NCBI RefSeq assembly: GCF_900624995.1
Contig: NZ_UYXQ01000002.1
Span: 186,001-250,000 of the forward strand
Reading direction: 5' to 3'
DNA: 64,000 bases
Origin: Pseudomonas antarctica
GTDB taxonomy: Bacteria; Pseudomonadota; Gammaproteobacteria; Pseudomonadales; Pseudomonadaceae
Within the stretch, counting starts at the first letter, position 1; each line of letters opens with the position of its first letter. The notes beneath the pieces are model-generated. The model worked only from the letters and a program-made list of their open reading frames with translations. It was not told where the DNA came from and ran no database searches. A program made the position numbers and the translations under genes. Of the stretch, positions 28,406-38,746 are shown one piece after another.

Positions 28406-30976
28406 TCAGGCCAGCTGGGCCTGCGAAGATAGCGGTTGCAACGGCAGCAAAGGCGCGTGCGGGTCAGCCTTGATCGAAGCACGCCAAGCGTCGAGCCACT
28501 CGGCGTGACCTTCACTCCACACCTGCTGGTGCAGACGTGCCAAGGCGACCGGGTCGCTGAGCAACGCCAGGCGCTCGCCGTTGTTGAGGCCGGCAGGGCC
28601 GACTTTCAACGCATGGCGCACACGCTCCTGGCGCAAGTGCTCGATCGGCTCCGCCTCACGGTGACGCGAGGTCGCCAGGGCACAGGCCAGGGCGTTCTGC
28701 TGCGGGTCGACGACCGAACGCACAAACCCGTCATTCAGGGCGTGCCAACGGTTCTCGTGGGTGTACTTCTCAGTCGACAGCAGGGCTTGCGGCGGATTGT
28801 ATTCCTCAGGAATCAGGAACAGGCTCTCATCGCGAGACTTGAGGCCCAACTTGACCCGGCTGGAAATTACCGACACCGGGATCGACAACATCAGCGAGCC
28901 GACGATCGGGGTCAGCCACCACAGGAAGCTTGGGTTCAACCACACCACCAACAGCGCCCACAGGAAGCCAAGCAAGGTTTGTGGGCCGTGGCGCTTGACC
29001 GCCTCGCCCCATGGCGTGGAGTCGTCGTCACGCTGCGGCGAATTCCAGGTCGCCGCCCAGCCGAGGAACGCGGCCAGGACAAAGCGGGTGTGGAAGATCA
29101 TTCGCACCGGTGCCAGCAACATGGAGAACAGCATCTCCAGCAGCATCGACAACGTCACTTTAAACTTGCCACCAAACTCTTTCGCGCCCTTGGCCCAGAT
29201 CAGGATGATGCTCAGCAATTTCGGCAGGAACAGCAGCACGATGGTGGTGGAGAACAGCGCCACCGCCTTGTCAGGGTGCCATTGCGGCCACAAGGGGTAC
29301 AGCTGGCGTGGCGCCATGAAGTACTGCGGTTCCATCAAAGTGTTCACCGCCAGCAACGCCGTCGACAGCACCAGGAAGAAGAACCACAACGGCGCCGACA
29401 GGTAGGACATCACGCCGGTCAGGAACACCGCGCGGTGCACCGGGTGCATGCCTTTAACCAGGAACAGGCGGAAGTTCATCAGGTTACCGTGGCACCAGCG
29501 GCGGTCACGCTTGAGTTCGTCCAGCAGGTTCGGCGGCAGTTCTTCGTAGCTGCCTGGCAAGTCGTAGGCAATCCATACGCCCCAGCCGGCACGGCGCATC
29601 AGCGCGGCTTCAACGAAGTCGTGGGAGAGGATCGCACCGGCAAACGCGCCTTTACCCGGCAACGGCGCCAGGGCGCAGTGCTCGATAAACGGTTTCATGC
29701 GGATGATCGCGTTGTGACCCCAGTAGTGGGATTCACCCAGCTGCCAGAAGTGCAGGCCGGCGGTAAACAGCGGGCCGTACACGCGGGTGGCGAACTGCTG
29801 CATGCGCGCATACAGGGTGTCCATGCCCGACGCCCGTGGCGCGGTCTGGATAATCCCGGCATCCGGCGTGGCTTCCATCAAGCGCACCAGGCTGGTCAGG
29901 CATTCGCCGCTCATCACGCTGTCGGCGTCGAGCACCACCATGTACTTATAGTCACCGCCCCAACGACGGCAAAAGTCGTCGAGGTTGCCGCTTTTGCGCT
30001 TGACGCGACGACGGCGGCGGCGATAGAAGATCTTGCCGAAACCACCGGCTTCACGGCACACGTCGAGCCAGGCTTGTTGTTCGGCGATGCAGATATCGGC
30101 TTCGTTACTGTCACTGAGCACGAAGAAATCGAAGCGGTCCAGATCGCCCGTGGCGGCTACCGATTCGAAGGTGGCGCGCAGACCGGCGAATACCCGGGGC
30201 ACGTCTTCGTTGCAAATCGGCATCACCAGCGCGGTACGGGCCTCTTTCGGGATCGGCTCGTCGCCGGCACTTTTACCGGAGATGCGGTATTTATCGTGAC
30301 CGGTGAGCAGTTCCAGGAAGCCCATCAGCGCGGTCCAGAAACCGGCCGACACCCAGCAGAACAAGATCCCGAACATGATCAGGATGCTGGTTTGCAGGGC
30401 GTAAGGCAGTACTTGGGTCGCGGTCTGAAGCAGGGTCTGGTTGCGGATCTCGTCGAAGTCGACCAGCGACCAGCCCTGGTACGGCATGATGCCTTTCATG
30501 TACCAGCCGGCAACGATGGTCTGGCCGAGCATCAATATCAGCAAGATGTAGCGACGAATCGAACCCACGGTACGCCAGCGCGCAGCCGGCAGCACCCGCT
30601 CGTCTTTCGGCGGCGCTGGAGGATTGGTGCGACCGGTCATCCGGCGCCAACCGCGCACCAGGATGTTGGTGCGCCAAGGCTCAGGCACGACTTTGGTTCG
30701 ACGAATCGGCGGCGTGGCCTTCAGGCAAACCCGGCCGCTGGCGTCGAGCGCGAGCATTTGCGCGTCTTGCAGCGCTTCGGCCGTGTTGAGGGTCAGCCGA
30801 CGGCCGACCGACGCTTGGGCAGCGTCGGTTGGTGCGTCGAAAGTCGCGGACGACAGCCGCTCGTGCAGCTCACTGAAGGAGGTGCAGCCCGCCAGCTCGG
30901 CGCGCTGCTCTGCGGTCATCGGGAGATGCGTCAGGTACTCGGACAGCGTCTCGGGCGTGGTTTGAGAATTACTCAT
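28406..30976 (-). CDS. opgH: Periplasmic glucan glucosyltransferase H
   Basis: 856 aa inner-membrane GT2-family enzyme that polymerises glucose from UDP-glucose into the osmoregulated periplasmic glucan backbone. An N-terminal cytoplasmic extension is followed by membrane helices near 145-240. The cytoplasmic catalytic domain has [11 protein letters not shown], the D-A-D of VVLDADSV and the R-R-W of DRRWCHGN, and at least five further C-terminal membrane helices follow. Length is close to the E. coli enzyme. The ATG overlaps the end of opgG by eight bases. The very long open frame on the opposite strand is a codon-bias shadow. Confidence 0.97.
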   Translation of the reverse strand: MSNSQTTPETLSEYLTHLPMTAEQRAELAGCTSFSELHERLSSATFDAPTDAAQASVGRRLTLNTAEALQDAQMLALDASGRVCLKATPPIRRTKVVPEPWRTNILVRGWRRMTGRTNPPAPPKDERVLPAARWRTVGSIRRYILLILMLGQTIVAGWYMKGIMPYQGWSLVDFDEIRNQTLLQTATQVLPYALQTSILIMFGILFCWVSAGFWTALMGFLELLTGHDKYRISGKSAGDEPIPKEARTALVMPICNEDVPRVFAGLRATFESVAATGDLDRFDFFVLSDSNEADICIAEQQAWLDVCREAGGFGKIFYRRRRRRVKRKSGNLDDFCRRWGGDYKYMVVLDADSVMSGECLTSLVRLMEATPDAGIIQTAPRASGMDTLYARMQQFATRVYGPLFTAGLHFWQLGESHYWGHNAIIRMKPFIEHCALAPLPGKGAFAGAILSHDFVEAALMRRAGWGVWIAYDLPGSYEELPPNLLDELKRDRRWCHGNLMNFRLFLVKGMHPVHRAVFLTGVMSYLSAPLWFFFLVLSTALLAVNTLMEPQYFMAPRQLYPLWPQWHPDKAVALFSTTIVLLFLPKLLSIILIWAKGAKEFGGKFKVTLSMLLEMLFSMLLAPVRMIFHTRFVLAAFLGWAATWNSPQRDDDSTPWGEAVKRHGPQTLLGFLWALLVVWLNPSFLWWLTPIVGSLMLSIPVSVISSRVKLGLKSRDESLFLIPEEYNPPQALLSTEKYTHENRWHALNDGFVRSVVDPQQNALACALATSRHREAEPIEHLRQERVRHALKVGPAGLNNGERLALLSDPVALARLHQQVWSEGHAEWLDAWRASIKADPHAPLLPLQPLSSQAQLA

Positions 30977-32735
30977 CGGCAGGCAACTGATAGCTCCAGG
31001 TTTCGGTCAGGACGTGTTCTGTCTTGGCCGGCTCCGGATTAGAGAGTGGCGTGGCCGGGGCAGCTTCTGGCTGCTTGGCTTCCTTGTCTTTGGCTTCTTT
31101 AGCCTCTTTAGCTTCTTTCTTGGCCTGTTTCTCGTGTTGCTTGGCCAGCAGCTTGTCGGCCTTGATCACTTGGGTCGAAGGCTTTTCAGGCTCAGGCTGC
31201 GGAATGTCCTCGACCAGGGCTGCCCGCATTTCGGTCGGTTTGCCTGCGTCTTTGATCTTCATCCGCAGGGTCAAGCGCCAGCCTTTGGTGTGCTCGTTGT
31301 AACGCACACTGTTTTCAACGATTTCAGCGTTGTCGCCAACACTCACCTGGCTGCGCACCGGAGCGTCCGCCGGCAGCGCTTTGAGGGACGGGCCCTCGAA
31401 GTCAACGAGGTAAGCCACGCTGCCGTCTGGCTGACGGATCAGGTTGGACTGCTTCACGTCACCCGTGGAGCGCAGGGTCTGCTTAACCCAGGCGCTGTCG
31501 GCCGGGTGCAGGGCTTTTTCGTCCATGGTCCAGTGCATGCGGTAGCTGATGTCCAGCGGCTCGCCGACTTTCGGCAGCTCGGCCGGGCTCCAGAAAGCAA
31601 CGATGTTGTCGTTGGTTTCATCAGCGGTCGGAATCTCGACCAGGTCGACGGAACCCTTGCCCCAGTCGCCCTCAGGCTCGATCCAGGCGCTTGGGCGCTT
31701 ATCGTAGTTGTCGTCCAGGTCTTCGTAGTGGCTGAAGTCACGGCCGCGTTGTAGCAGGCCGAAACCACGCGGGTTTTCGATGGTGAAGTTGCTGACCGAC
31801 AGATGTTTAGGGTTATTCAGTGGGCGCCAGATCCACTCGCCGTTGCCGGCATGGATCGAAAGACCGCTGGAATCGTGCAGTTCACGACGGTAGTTGAGCA
31901 CCTTCGACGGCTGGTTCGCGCCGAACAGGAACATGCTGGTCAACGGGGCAACGCCCAGCTTGGTGACCTTGTCACGCAAGAACATCTGGGATTTGACGTC
32001 GACAATGGTGTCGGTGCCAGGACGCAGGATCAGGCGATAGGCGCCGGTTGCGCGTGGTGAGTCCAGCAGGGCGTAGATCACCAGCTGCTTTTCACCCGGT
32101 TTTGGACGCTCGACCCAGAATTCGGTAAAGCGTGGGAATTCCTCACCGGACGGCAATGCAGTGTCGATCGCCATGCCACGGGCAGACAGGCCATACGACT
32201 GGCCTTTGCCGACGACGCGGAAGTAGCTGGCGCCGAGCATGGTCATGATTTCGTCTTGCTTGTCATCTTTGTTGATCGGGTACAGCACACGGAAACCGGC
32301 ATAACCCAGTTGTTCGGTGGACTTGGGATCATATTTCACGTCGCCGAAATCGAAACGCGTCGGGTCGTATTTGATTTCATGAACGCTGTCGGCGGTCACT
32401 TCGTTGATTTTCACCGGCGTGTCGAAATGCATGCCCTGGTGATAGAAGGACAGCTTGAATGGCGTGTTCTGATCGGCCCACTCGGCTTTTTCGTTGCGGA
32501 AACGAATCTTCTGATAGTCGGCGAATTTCATTTCGCGAAATTCGTTCGGCAGATTGCTGCGCGGAGCTTCGTATTTCTGCCCGGCCAGCTCTTTTGCCTT
32601 GGCCGACACATCATCCAGACTGAATGCCCACAGTTGACCCGCGCCGAACAGGCAAAACAGGGCTGAGCCCGTTACCAGTACGTTTCGTAACCGTTTGGCA
32701 GACAATTTTGGTGCATTACAGGGACTAACAATCAC
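30969..32735 (-). CDS. opgG: Periplasmic glucan biosynthesis protein G
   Basis: 588 aa periplasmic protein acting with OpgH in glucan synthesis and branching. The start is taken as GTG at 32735 ([16 protein letters not shown]), with GAGGG seven bases upstream, rather than the open frame further back. The signal peptide ends near GQLWA before [15 protein letters not shown]. The beta-sandwich core matches the family to about residue 505. Before the last strand ([10 protein letters not shown]) there is a roughly 65-residue Lys/Glu/Ala-rich stretch with repeated K-E-A-K, which makes it longer than E. coli OpgG (about 511 aa). First gene of the opgGH operon. Confidence 0.95.
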   Translation of the reverse strand: MIVSPCNAPKLSAKRLRNVLVTGSALFCLFGAGQLWAFSLDDVSAKAKELAGQKYEAPRSNLPNEFREMKFADYQKIRFRNEKAEWADQNTPFKLSFYHQGMHFDTPVKINEVTADSVHEIKYDPTRFDFGDVKYDPKSTEQLGYAGFRVLYPINKDDKQDEIMTMLGASYFRVVGKGQSYGLSARGMAIDTALPSGEEFPRFTEFWVERPKPGEKQLVIYALLDSPRATGAYRLILRPGTDTIVDVKSQMFLRDKVTKLGVAPLTSMFLFGANQPSKVLNYRRELHDSSGLSIHAGNGEWIWRPLNNPKHLSVSNFTIENPRGFGLLQRGRDFSHYEDLDDNYDKRPSAWIEPEGDWGKGSVDLVEIPTADETNDNIVAFWSPAELPKVGEPLDISYRMHWTMDEKALHPADSAWVKQTLRSTGDVKQSNLIRQPDGSVAYLVDFEGPSLKALPADAPVRSQVSVGDNAEIVENSVRYNEHTKGWRLTLRMKIKDAGKPTEMRAALVEDIPQPEPEKPSTQVIKADKLLAKQHEKQAKKEAKEAKEAKDKEAKQPEAAPATPLSNPEPAKTEHVLTETWSYQLPADE

Positions 32736-33001
32736 GAGCAACCCTCGCCGAAAACAGATCAAAAAACCAACGGCCAGCTATCTATATGCCAGGTTGGCGA
32801 GCATTGTTCCGACTCCCCTGGGTCAAAATGATTCCCCAATGGCCGTCGGACAAGTCTCTACCTAAGTCAAAAATGGACCAAACAACGCTGATCCCCGTAG
32901 CGCGCGATTATCTAGTAGCCCGCGAAACAACGCATCAGGGACAACGAAGTATTTGTAGCGAAACCCTGCGTTTTTAGGCATTAAAGTCGTTTTTAATACA
33001 T

Positions 33002-33439
33002 TCATGTCTGTAAGAGGAAGGTCACAGGGCCATCATTGACCAAATGCACCTGCATGTCAGCGCCAAAACGCCCTGACGCCACCTTGCCATGCAATTGTTG
33101 TGCTTGTAACAACAAGTGATCAAAAAGCGCCGCTCCCAGGGCTGGAGGGGCTGCCGTGGAGAAGCTCGGCCGCAGCCCGCTTTTTGTATCCGCCGCCAGA
33201 GTGAACTGCGACACCAGCAGCAAACCGCCGCCGATGTCCTTCAAGGACAAGTTCATCTTGCCCTCGTCGTCGCTGAATACCCGGTAGTTAAGCAGCTTGT
33301 GCAGCAGTTTGTCGGCACTCTGCGGCGTATCTGAAGGCTCGACGGCCACCAGCACGAGCAAACCCTGGTCAATCGCCCCAACAATTTCGCCCGCCACTTC
33401 GACGCGGGCGCCACGCACCCGCTGCAACAGGCCCTTCAT
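33002..33439 (-). CDS. dtd: D-aminoacyl-tRNA deacylase
   Basis: 145 aa enzyme removing D-amino acids (for example D-Tyr) mischarged to tRNA. Family motifs: [21 protein letters not shown], with the Ser-Gln-Phe-Thr-Leu block, and near the C-terminus [10 protein letters not shown] with the invariant Pro-Val-Thr. Its ATG overlaps the pip stop codon (ATGA), so the two are co-transcribed on the minus strand. Confidence 0.97.
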   Translation of the reverse strand: MKGLLQRVRGARVEVAGEIVGAIDQGLLVLVAVEPSDTPQSADKLLHKLLNYRVFSDDEGKMNLSLKDIGGGLLLVSQFTLAADTKSGLRPSFSTAAPPALGAALFDHLLLQAQQLHGKVASGRFGADMQVHLVNDGPVTFLLQT

Positions 33440-34407
33440 GCTTCTTCTGGCGGCAGATCAAGCAGGCGGCGTGCCATCTCGCCGGTTGCGCGCACCAACG
33501 CATCGGTAATACCCGGCTCGGACGCGGCATGGCCCGCCTCGCGAATCACCTGCAGCTCGCTGTTAGGCCAGGCCTGATGCAACGCCCAGGCGTTATCCAA
33601 TGGGCAGATCATATCGTAGCGCCCATGGATGATTACGCCAGGCAGATGGGCGATCTTGTGCATGTCGCGAATCAGTTGGTCGGGCTCCAGGAAGGAGTTA
33701 TTGGTGAAGTAGTGGCATTCGATACGCGCAATCGACAGCGCGCGCTGCGGCTCGGAAAACCGCTCTACATGCTGCGGGCTCGGGCACAGGCCCAGCATGC
33801 GGCCTTCCCAGCCGGACCAGGCTTTGGCCGCGTGCATCTGGGCGATCTGGTCGTTGCCGGTGAGGCGCTTGTGGTAAGCCGCGATCAGATCATGGCGCTC
33901 GTCCGCTGGGATCGGTGCGAGGTAGTCCTGCCAGTAGTCCGGGAACATGCGGCTCGCGCCGTCCTGGTAGAACCAGTGAATGTCCTGCGGGCGCGCCAGG
34001 AAAATACCGCGCAGGATCAGGCCAAGCACGCGCTCAGGGTGGGTTTGCGCGTAGGCCAGGGACAGGGTCGAACCCCAGGAACCGCCGAACAGCACCCACT
34101 TTTCGATGCCCAGGTGTTCGCGGATGCGCTCAAGGTCGGCGACCAGATCCCAGGTGGTATTGTTTTCCAGGCTGGCGCGCGGGGTGGAGCGCCCGCAACC
34201 GCGCTGGTCGAAGGTGACAATGCGGTACAGGTTCGGATCGAAGTAGCAGCGGCTCTGGGCGTCGCAACCGGAGCCTGGGCCACCGTGGATAAAGACAACA
34301 GGCAAGCCTTCGGGGGAGCCACTTTCATCGACGTACAGCGTGTGGGTGTCATCGACTGCCAGATCGTGCCGGGCGTAGGGTTTGATCTGCGGGTACCAAG
34401 TCTGCAT
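33436..34407 (-). CDS. pip: Proline iminopeptidase
   Basis: 323 aa alpha/beta-hydrolase of peptidase family S33, cleaving N-terminal proline from peptides. The oxyanion motif H-G-G-P-G-S-G, the nucleophile elbow G-G-S-W-G-S-T and the catalytic His region EAGHAA are present, together with the R-G-C-G-R-S block typical of Pip. CGGAG lies six bases before the ATG. It is upstream of and overlapping dtd. Confidence 0.96.
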   Translation of the reverse strand: MQTWYPQIKPYARHDLAVDDTHTLYVDESGSPEGLPVVFIHGGPGSGCDAQSRCYFDPNLYRIVTFDQRGCGRSTPRASLENNTTWDLVADLERIREHLGIEKWVLFGGSWGSTLSLAYAQTHPERVLGLILRGIFLARPQDIHWFYQDGASRMFPDYWQDYLAPIPADERHDLIAAYHKRLTGNDQIAQMHAAKAWSGWEGRMLGLCPSPQHVERFSEPQRALSIARIECHYFTNNSFLEPDQLIRDMHKIAHLPGVIIHGRYDMICPLDNAWALHQAWPNSELQVIREAGHAASEPGITDALVRATGEMARRLLDLPPEEA

Positions 34408-34511
34408 TGCGCGCTCCGTAGGGTGTCGGGTCCATCCCTGAGGGGACGTCTATTATTTTTGCCGTCTGGCATCATAAACCCGAATTGTGCAATGAGCATG
34501 TCCTTGAGTAC

Positions 34512-35441
34512 CTAGACCTGTGTCAGCCATCCACGCCTTAGGTAACCCAGCATATAGTCGTACAGCTGATCCACCTCCGGTGCCTGGCCGCGCGCGCGCA
34601 AACAGCCGTGCACCAGGCCTTTGCCGGGATACAGCACGGCCTCGACGCCCGCCGCTTGCAGCCGCTCGGCATACACCATGCCGTCATCACGCAGCGGGTC
34701 GAACTGGGCCACGGCGATCAATGCCTTGGGCAAATCGCTGAAACGCTCGGCCAATAAAGGCATGGCATAGGCCGAAGGCTTGCCCGCGCCGCGCAGGTAC
34801 AACGCCAGGTAGCAGTCGGTGTCGGCAGTGCTGAGCAGCGGCGCATGCCTGCAGTCGCGGCGCGAGGGCAAATCGGCCGCGCCGCCCAAACCGGGATAAA
34901 TAAGTACCTGGGCTTGAGGCAACGGCAAGCCGTCGTCACGCAGGCCCAGGCACAGAGCCGCCGCCAGATTGCCGCCCGCGCTGTCGCCCATGACCACCAG
35001 ACGCTGCCGGTTGATGGTGTGCGGCCCCTGCCCGGCCTGGATCGCCTGCCACACGGCGCGACAATCCTCGTAAGCCGCCGGGAACGGATGCTCAGGCGCC
35101 AGGCGGTAGTCGATGGCGATTATCAGTACTTGCAGCGCGTTGGCGAGTTCAAAGCAAATGAAGTCATGGGAGTCCAACCCGCCCACAGCCCAGCCGCCGC
35201 CGTGCATATAAAGAAGGCATGGCCAGCCTTGGGACGGAGTGGGGGCTGAAGGCAGATAACTGCGTACGCCTACTGCGCCAAGGAAAAAGTCCGAGACTTG
35301 CAGCGCCTCAGGCTGTGGCGGGGTGAACGCCCGGCACATGCGATCGTAGTTCTGGCGTAACCCTGTCACCGTTGAGTCGTCACTGGTGAAGGATTCGGTC
35401 TTGGCGACGAAGGCCGCAAGCTGCAAAGAAATGGGGTACAT
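34512..35441 (-). CDS. Alpha/beta hydrolase, hormone-sensitive-lipase-like
   Basis: 309 aa carboxylesterase-type protein. The oxyanion motif H-G-G-G-W (YMHGGGWAVGG) at about 80 and the nucleophile motif G-D-S-A-G-G at about 155 mark the HSL/family IV group. A catalytic Asp (QFDPLRDDG) and His (GLVHGC) follow. The ATG at 35441 has AGGGAAG eight bases upstream; a TTG two codons earlier is unlikely. No signal peptide. Substrate unknown. It stands alone, separated from pip by 104 bases and from the next gene by a degenerate REPIN. Confidence 0.88.
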   Translation of the reverse strand: MYPISLQLAAFVAKTESFTSDDSTVTGLRQNYDRMCRAFTPPQPEALQVSDFFLGAVGVRSYLPSAPTPSQGWPCLLYMHGGGWAVGGLDSHDFICFELANALQVLIIAIDYRLAPEHPFPAAYEDCRAVWQAIQAGQGPHTINRQRLVVMGDSAGGNLAAALCLGLRDDGLPLPQAQVLIYPGLGGAADLPSRRDCRHAPLLSTADTDCYLALYLRGAGKPSAYAMPLLAERFSDLPKALIAVAQFDPLRDDGMVYAERLQAAGVEAVLYPGKGLVHGCLRARGQAPEVDQLYDYMLGYLRRGWLTQV

Positions 35442-35472
35442 GCACAAACTTCCCTAATCAATGGAGATCAAG

Positions 35473-35575
35473 TGTGGGAGCTGGCTTGTCGAATCGTCGC
35501 ACCGCTGCGATAGCGGTGTGTCAGCCACCTATTGATTACCTGATACACCGCCATCGCGGGCAAGTCTGCTCCCGC
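35473..35575. repeat. Degenerate REPIN
   Basis: Left arm TGTGGGAGCTGGCTTG and a right arm GGGCAAGTCTGCTCCCGCA in inverted orientation about 100 bases apart, with an internal inverted pair (CACCGCTGCGATAGCGGTGTG). It deviates from the standard REPIN arm at several positions. Lies between the hydrolase and the choline-type binding protein. Confidence 0.75.
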
Positions 35576-35610
35576 ATTTGCCCTGTGCTGTTTGATCTAC
35601 CGCGCCCGGC

Positions 35611-36558
35611 TTAGGGCTTGAGGCTGGCCTGCACGGCCGCAACGCCATCGCCGCCATCAAACGCCGTAACCCCCGCCAACCAACGCTGCAAATCCTCGGG
35701 GTGATCACGCAGCCATTGCTTGGCCACATCCTGTGGCGACTGACGCGCCATGATCGGCACCATCAACTGGCTTTCCTGGGCCGCGGTGAAGGTCAGGTTT
35801 TCCAGCAGGCGGTTGGCGTTCGGGCAACGCTCGGGGAAATCCGGCGCGGTAACCGTAGAAACCGTGGCGCGACCTTCGTCGGCACCGAACACGTCTTCAC
35901 TGCCGGTGAGGTAGGCCATTTTCATGTTGATGTTCATCGGGTGCGGCGTCCAACCGACAAACACCACGAACGCCTTGCGATTCACCGCGCGCTGCACCGC
36001 TGCCAGCATGCCCGCTTCGCCGGAGGCGACCAACTTGAAGCCGCCAAGGCCGAACTGGTTGGTGTCGATCATTTTCTGAATATCGGTGTTAGCGCCACTG
36101 CCGGGCTCGATGCCATAGAGCTTGCCGCCCAGTTTGTCCTTGAAGCGGGCAATGTCAGCAAAGGTTTTCAACCCGGCGTCGGCCACGTATTGCGGCACGG
36201 CCAGGGTGGCTTGGGCGTCAGAGAGGCTGGGCGTAGCGAAGACCTTGACCTGCTTGGCGGCCAGGAATGGCGCGATGTTGTTGTCCATCGCCGGTTTCCA
36301 GTAGCCGAGGAAGATATCCAGGCGCTTGTCGCGAATGCCCGCAAAGATGATCTGCTGCACGGCGCTGGTCTGCTTGCTCTCGTAGCCCAGGCCGTTGAGC
36401 AGCACGTCGGCCATGCCGGAAGTGGCGACCACGTCCGTCCAACTGACCACGCCCATGCGCACGGTTTTGCACGAGGCCGGTTCGGCGGCCATGGCGTGCG
36501 CACTGAGCAGCGCGGCGGCGGTGAGGGGCAACAGGTAACGGTTGAACAGTCTGTTCAT
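35611..36558 (-). CDS. Choline/glycine-betaine-type ABC binding protein (orphan)
   Basis: 315 aa. Signal peptide MNRLFNRYLLPLTAAALLSAHAMA, then an OpuAC-type domain (CKTVRMGVVSWTDVVATSGMADVLLNGLGYE, IFLGYWKPAMDNN, VFVGWTPHPMNINMKMAYL) resembling choline-binding ChoX/CaiX. The aromatic-rich cleft residues fit a quaternary-amine ligand. No permease or ATPase adjoins it. In Pseudomonas several such binding proteins share one distant core transporter, and that is the likely arrangement here (inference). The ATG at 36558 is chosen over the preceding TTG. Confidence 0.88.
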   Translation of the reverse strand: MNRLFNRYLLPLTAAALLSAHAMAAEPASCKTVRMGVVSWTDVVATSGMADVLLNGLGYESKQTSAVQQIIFAGIRDKRLDIFLGYWKPAMDNNIAPFLAAKQVKVFATPSLSDAQATLAVPQYVADAGLKTFADIARFKDKLGGKLYGIEPGSGANTDIQKMIDTNQFGLGGFKLVASGEAGMLAAVQRAVNRKAFVVFVGWTPHPMNINMKMAYLTGSEDVFGADEGRATVSTVTAPDFPERCPNANRLLENLTFTAAQESQLMVPIMARQSPQDVAKQWLRDHPEDLQRWLAGVTAFDGGDGVAAVQASLKP

Positions 36559-36695
36559 CAAAGAGTCTCACTCGGCAGCTTTTATTGTGGGGAGTGGCGT
36601 CTGACGCGCCCTACCCACAACCTTACCCAGCGGGACGGTGGTTGAAACGACCTACGGCGACCGGCAGTTGCACTGGGGCGACTGCGATAGCGATA

Positions 36696-37496
36696 TCAGC
36701 CGTAACGCTTTTGTCCCCACCTCAACACCCCTTCCAGCAGTTGCGTCAACACCACCCGCGTCGGCTCGGCCAGATCCGACCGATAACGAAACGGCTCAAA
36801 CTCCTCCATGTAAGCGCTCTGACACAATTCCAGCTGCACGGCGTGGATGTCCTGCGTCGGGTCGCCGTAATGCCGGGTGATATGCCCGCCCTTAAAGCGC
36901 CCGTTGAGTACGTGGGTGTACTGCGGATGCGTGGCGCAGATGGCTTCCAATTGGCTCGCCAGCTCAGGGTCGCAGGCGGCGCCGTTGAAGGTGCCGAGGT
37001 TGAAGTCGGGCAGCTTGCCGTCGAACAGGTGCGGGATCACCGAGCGGATCGAGTGCGCATCGAACAACAATGCGTAGCCAAACTCAGCCTTGAGCCGCGC
37101 CAGTTCCTCTTGCAGGGCGCGGTGGTACGGCCCCCAAATCTTTTGCAGGTAGGTCGCGCGCTCCTCTGCCGACGGCTCCAGACCCTCGCGGAACAGTGGC
37201 ACGCCGTCGAACAGCGTCGCCGGGTACAGGCCGGTGGTGGCGCCGACATACAGCGGCGTGTCGTCCGAAGGCCGGTTCAGGTCGATGACAAACCGTGAAT
37301 ATTCAGCCGACAAGGTGCTGGCGCCCAGCGCCTCGGCAAAGTCATACAGCGTAGGAATATGCCAGTCGGTGTCCGGCAGGCTTTGCGCCTCAGGGATCAA
37401 CCCGGCCTCGACCGCAGGCGTCAGGCGTAGGCCCGCATGGGGCATGCTGATCAGCAGCGGCACGCGGCCTTGTTTGAAGTTCAGAACCTTATCCAC
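36696..37496 (-). CDS. hutG: N-formylglutamate deformylase
   Basis: 266 aa zinc-dependent hydrolase performing the last hut step, N-formyl-L-glutamate to glutamate and formate. Family motifs: PLLISMPHAGLRL near the N-terminus, VIDLNRPSDDTPLY, and YALLFDAHSIRS. It starts with GTG (MDKVLNFKQG) with GGAG about seven bases before. Its presence with hutF shows the five-step pathway rather than direct formimino hydrolysis. Last gene of the long minus-strand hut run. Confidence 0.96.
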   Translation of the reverse strand: MDKVLNFKQGRVPLLISMPHAGLRLTPAVEAGLIPEAQSLPDTDWHIPTLYDFAEALGASTLSAEYSRFVIDLNRPSDDTPLYVGATTGLYPATLFDGVPLFREGLEPSAEERATYLQKIWGPYHRALQEELARLKAEFGYALLFDAHSIRSVIPHLFDGKLPDFNLGTFNGAACDPELASQLEAICATHPQYTHVLNGRFKGGHITRHYGDPTQDIHAVQLELCQSAYMEEFEPFRYRSDLAEPTRVVLTQLLEGVLRWGQKRYG

Positions 37497-37525
37497 AGCG
37501 GTACTCCTCGTTCACAAAGGCAGCC

Positions 37526-38731
37526 TTAAACAGTGACATCGACGCCGTGGCGCACGACGCGTTTATCCAACTCGCCGCCCAGCCAGTAGGCGAGATCAGC
37601 GGGACGATCGATCTGCCAGGCGACAAAGTCGGCGACTTTGCCCACTTCCAGTGAGCCGTGGGTGTCGCCCATGCCCAGCGCGGTAGCCGCGTGTTGCGTA
37701 GCGCCGGCCAAGGCTTCTTCCGGGGTCATGCGGAACAGGGTACAGGCCATGTTCAGCATCAGGCGCACCGACAACGCGGGCGAGGTACCGGGGTTGAGGT
37801 CGCTGGCGATGGCGATTTTCACGCCATGCTTGCGCAGGGCTTCCATCGGCGGCAGCTGGGTTTCACGCAAGAAGTAGAAGGCACCCGGCAGTAATACGGC
37901 GACAGTGCCGGAGGCAGCCATGGCGATGGCGTCTTCTTCGGTCATGAACTCCAAGTGGTCCGCCGACAACGCGTGATACCGCGCCGCCAGGCTGGAGCCG
38001 TGCAGTGCCGACAGCTGTTCGGCGTGCAGCTTCACCGGCAAGCCGAGTTGCTGGGCAACCTTGAACACGCGCTCGACCTGTTCCGGGGAAAACGCCAGGT
38101 ATTCACAGAACGCATCCACCGCATCCACCAGCCCTTCTGCCGCCAGGGCCGGCAGCATCTCGGAGCAGATGTGGTCGATGTAATCATCCGCGCGATCCTT
38201 GTACTCCGGTGGCAAGGCATGAGCCGCCAGGCAGGTGGCGCACACGCTGACCGGCAGCGCTTCGCCGAGGCGACGAATCACCCGCAGCAACTTGCGCTCG
38301 CTGGCCAGGTCCAGGCCGTAGCCGGATTTGATCTCAACCGTAGTTACACCGTCGCGCAGCAAACTGCGCAGGCGCTTGTGAGCGCTGGCAAACAGTTCAT
38401 CTTCAGTGGCGGCGCGGGTGGCGCGTACGGTGCTGGCAATACCGCCGCCCTGGGCCGCGATTTCGGCGTAGCTCACGCCCTCTAGGCGCTGCTCGAATTC
38501 GCCGCTGCGATTGCCGCCGAACACCGTGTGGGTGTGGCAGTCGATCAGCCCGGGGGTGACCCACGCGCCTTGCAGGTCATGCGCCTGGGCGTAATTCGCC
38601 GGTGGCACTTGGCTGCGGGGGCCGACCCACTCGATGAGCGAACCGGCAGTGACCATCGCGGCATCCTCGATGATCGAGTATTTGCCGCCTGCCATGGTTG
38701 CGACGTGGCAGTGTTGCCAAAGCGTTTTCAT
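37526..38731 (-). CDS. hutI: Imidazolonepropionase
   Basis: 401 aa metal-dependent amidohydrolase converting imidazolonepropionate to N-formiminoglutamate. Metal ligands are in [12 protein letters not shown], with later [10 protein letters not shown] and ASDLNPGT, and the family motif [10 protein letters not shown] is present. GGAGG six bases upstream decides for the ATG at 38731 over a TTG one codon earlier. It is 29 bases upstream of hutG in the same operon. Confidence 0.97.
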   Translation of the reverse strand: MKTLWQHCHVATMAGGKYSIIEDAAMVTAGSLIEWVGPRSQVPPANYAQAHDLQGAWVTPGLIDCHTHTVFGGNRSGEFEQRLEGVSYAEIAAQGGGIASTVRATRAATEDELFASAHKRLRSLLRDGVTTVEIKSGYGLDLASERKLLRVIRRLGEALPVSVCATCLAAHALPPEYKDRADDYIDHICSEMLPALAAEGLVDAVDAFCEYLAFSPEQVERVFKVAQQLGLPVKLHAEQLSALHGSSLAARYHALSADHLEFMTEEDAIAMAASGTVAVLLPGAFYFLRETQLPPMEALRKHGVKIAIASDLNPGTSPALSVRLMLNMACTLFRMTPEEALAGATQHAATALGMGDTHGSLEVGKVADFVAWQIDRPADLAYWLGGELDKRVVRHGVDVTV

Positions 38732-38746
38732 CAACGCCTCCCTAAG

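Noticed and set aside
28436..31042. 868-codon open frame opposite opgH
   Set aside because: Antisense to a well-supported glucosyltransferase; Gln/Arg/His-rich composition is typical of high-GC codon bias on the complementary strand, with no domain or ribosome site.
32736..33001. Space between dtd and opgG as a possible small RNA or gene
   Set aside because: 266 bases with no ribosome site, convincing promoter pair or terminator; a short open frame on the plus strand lacks support.
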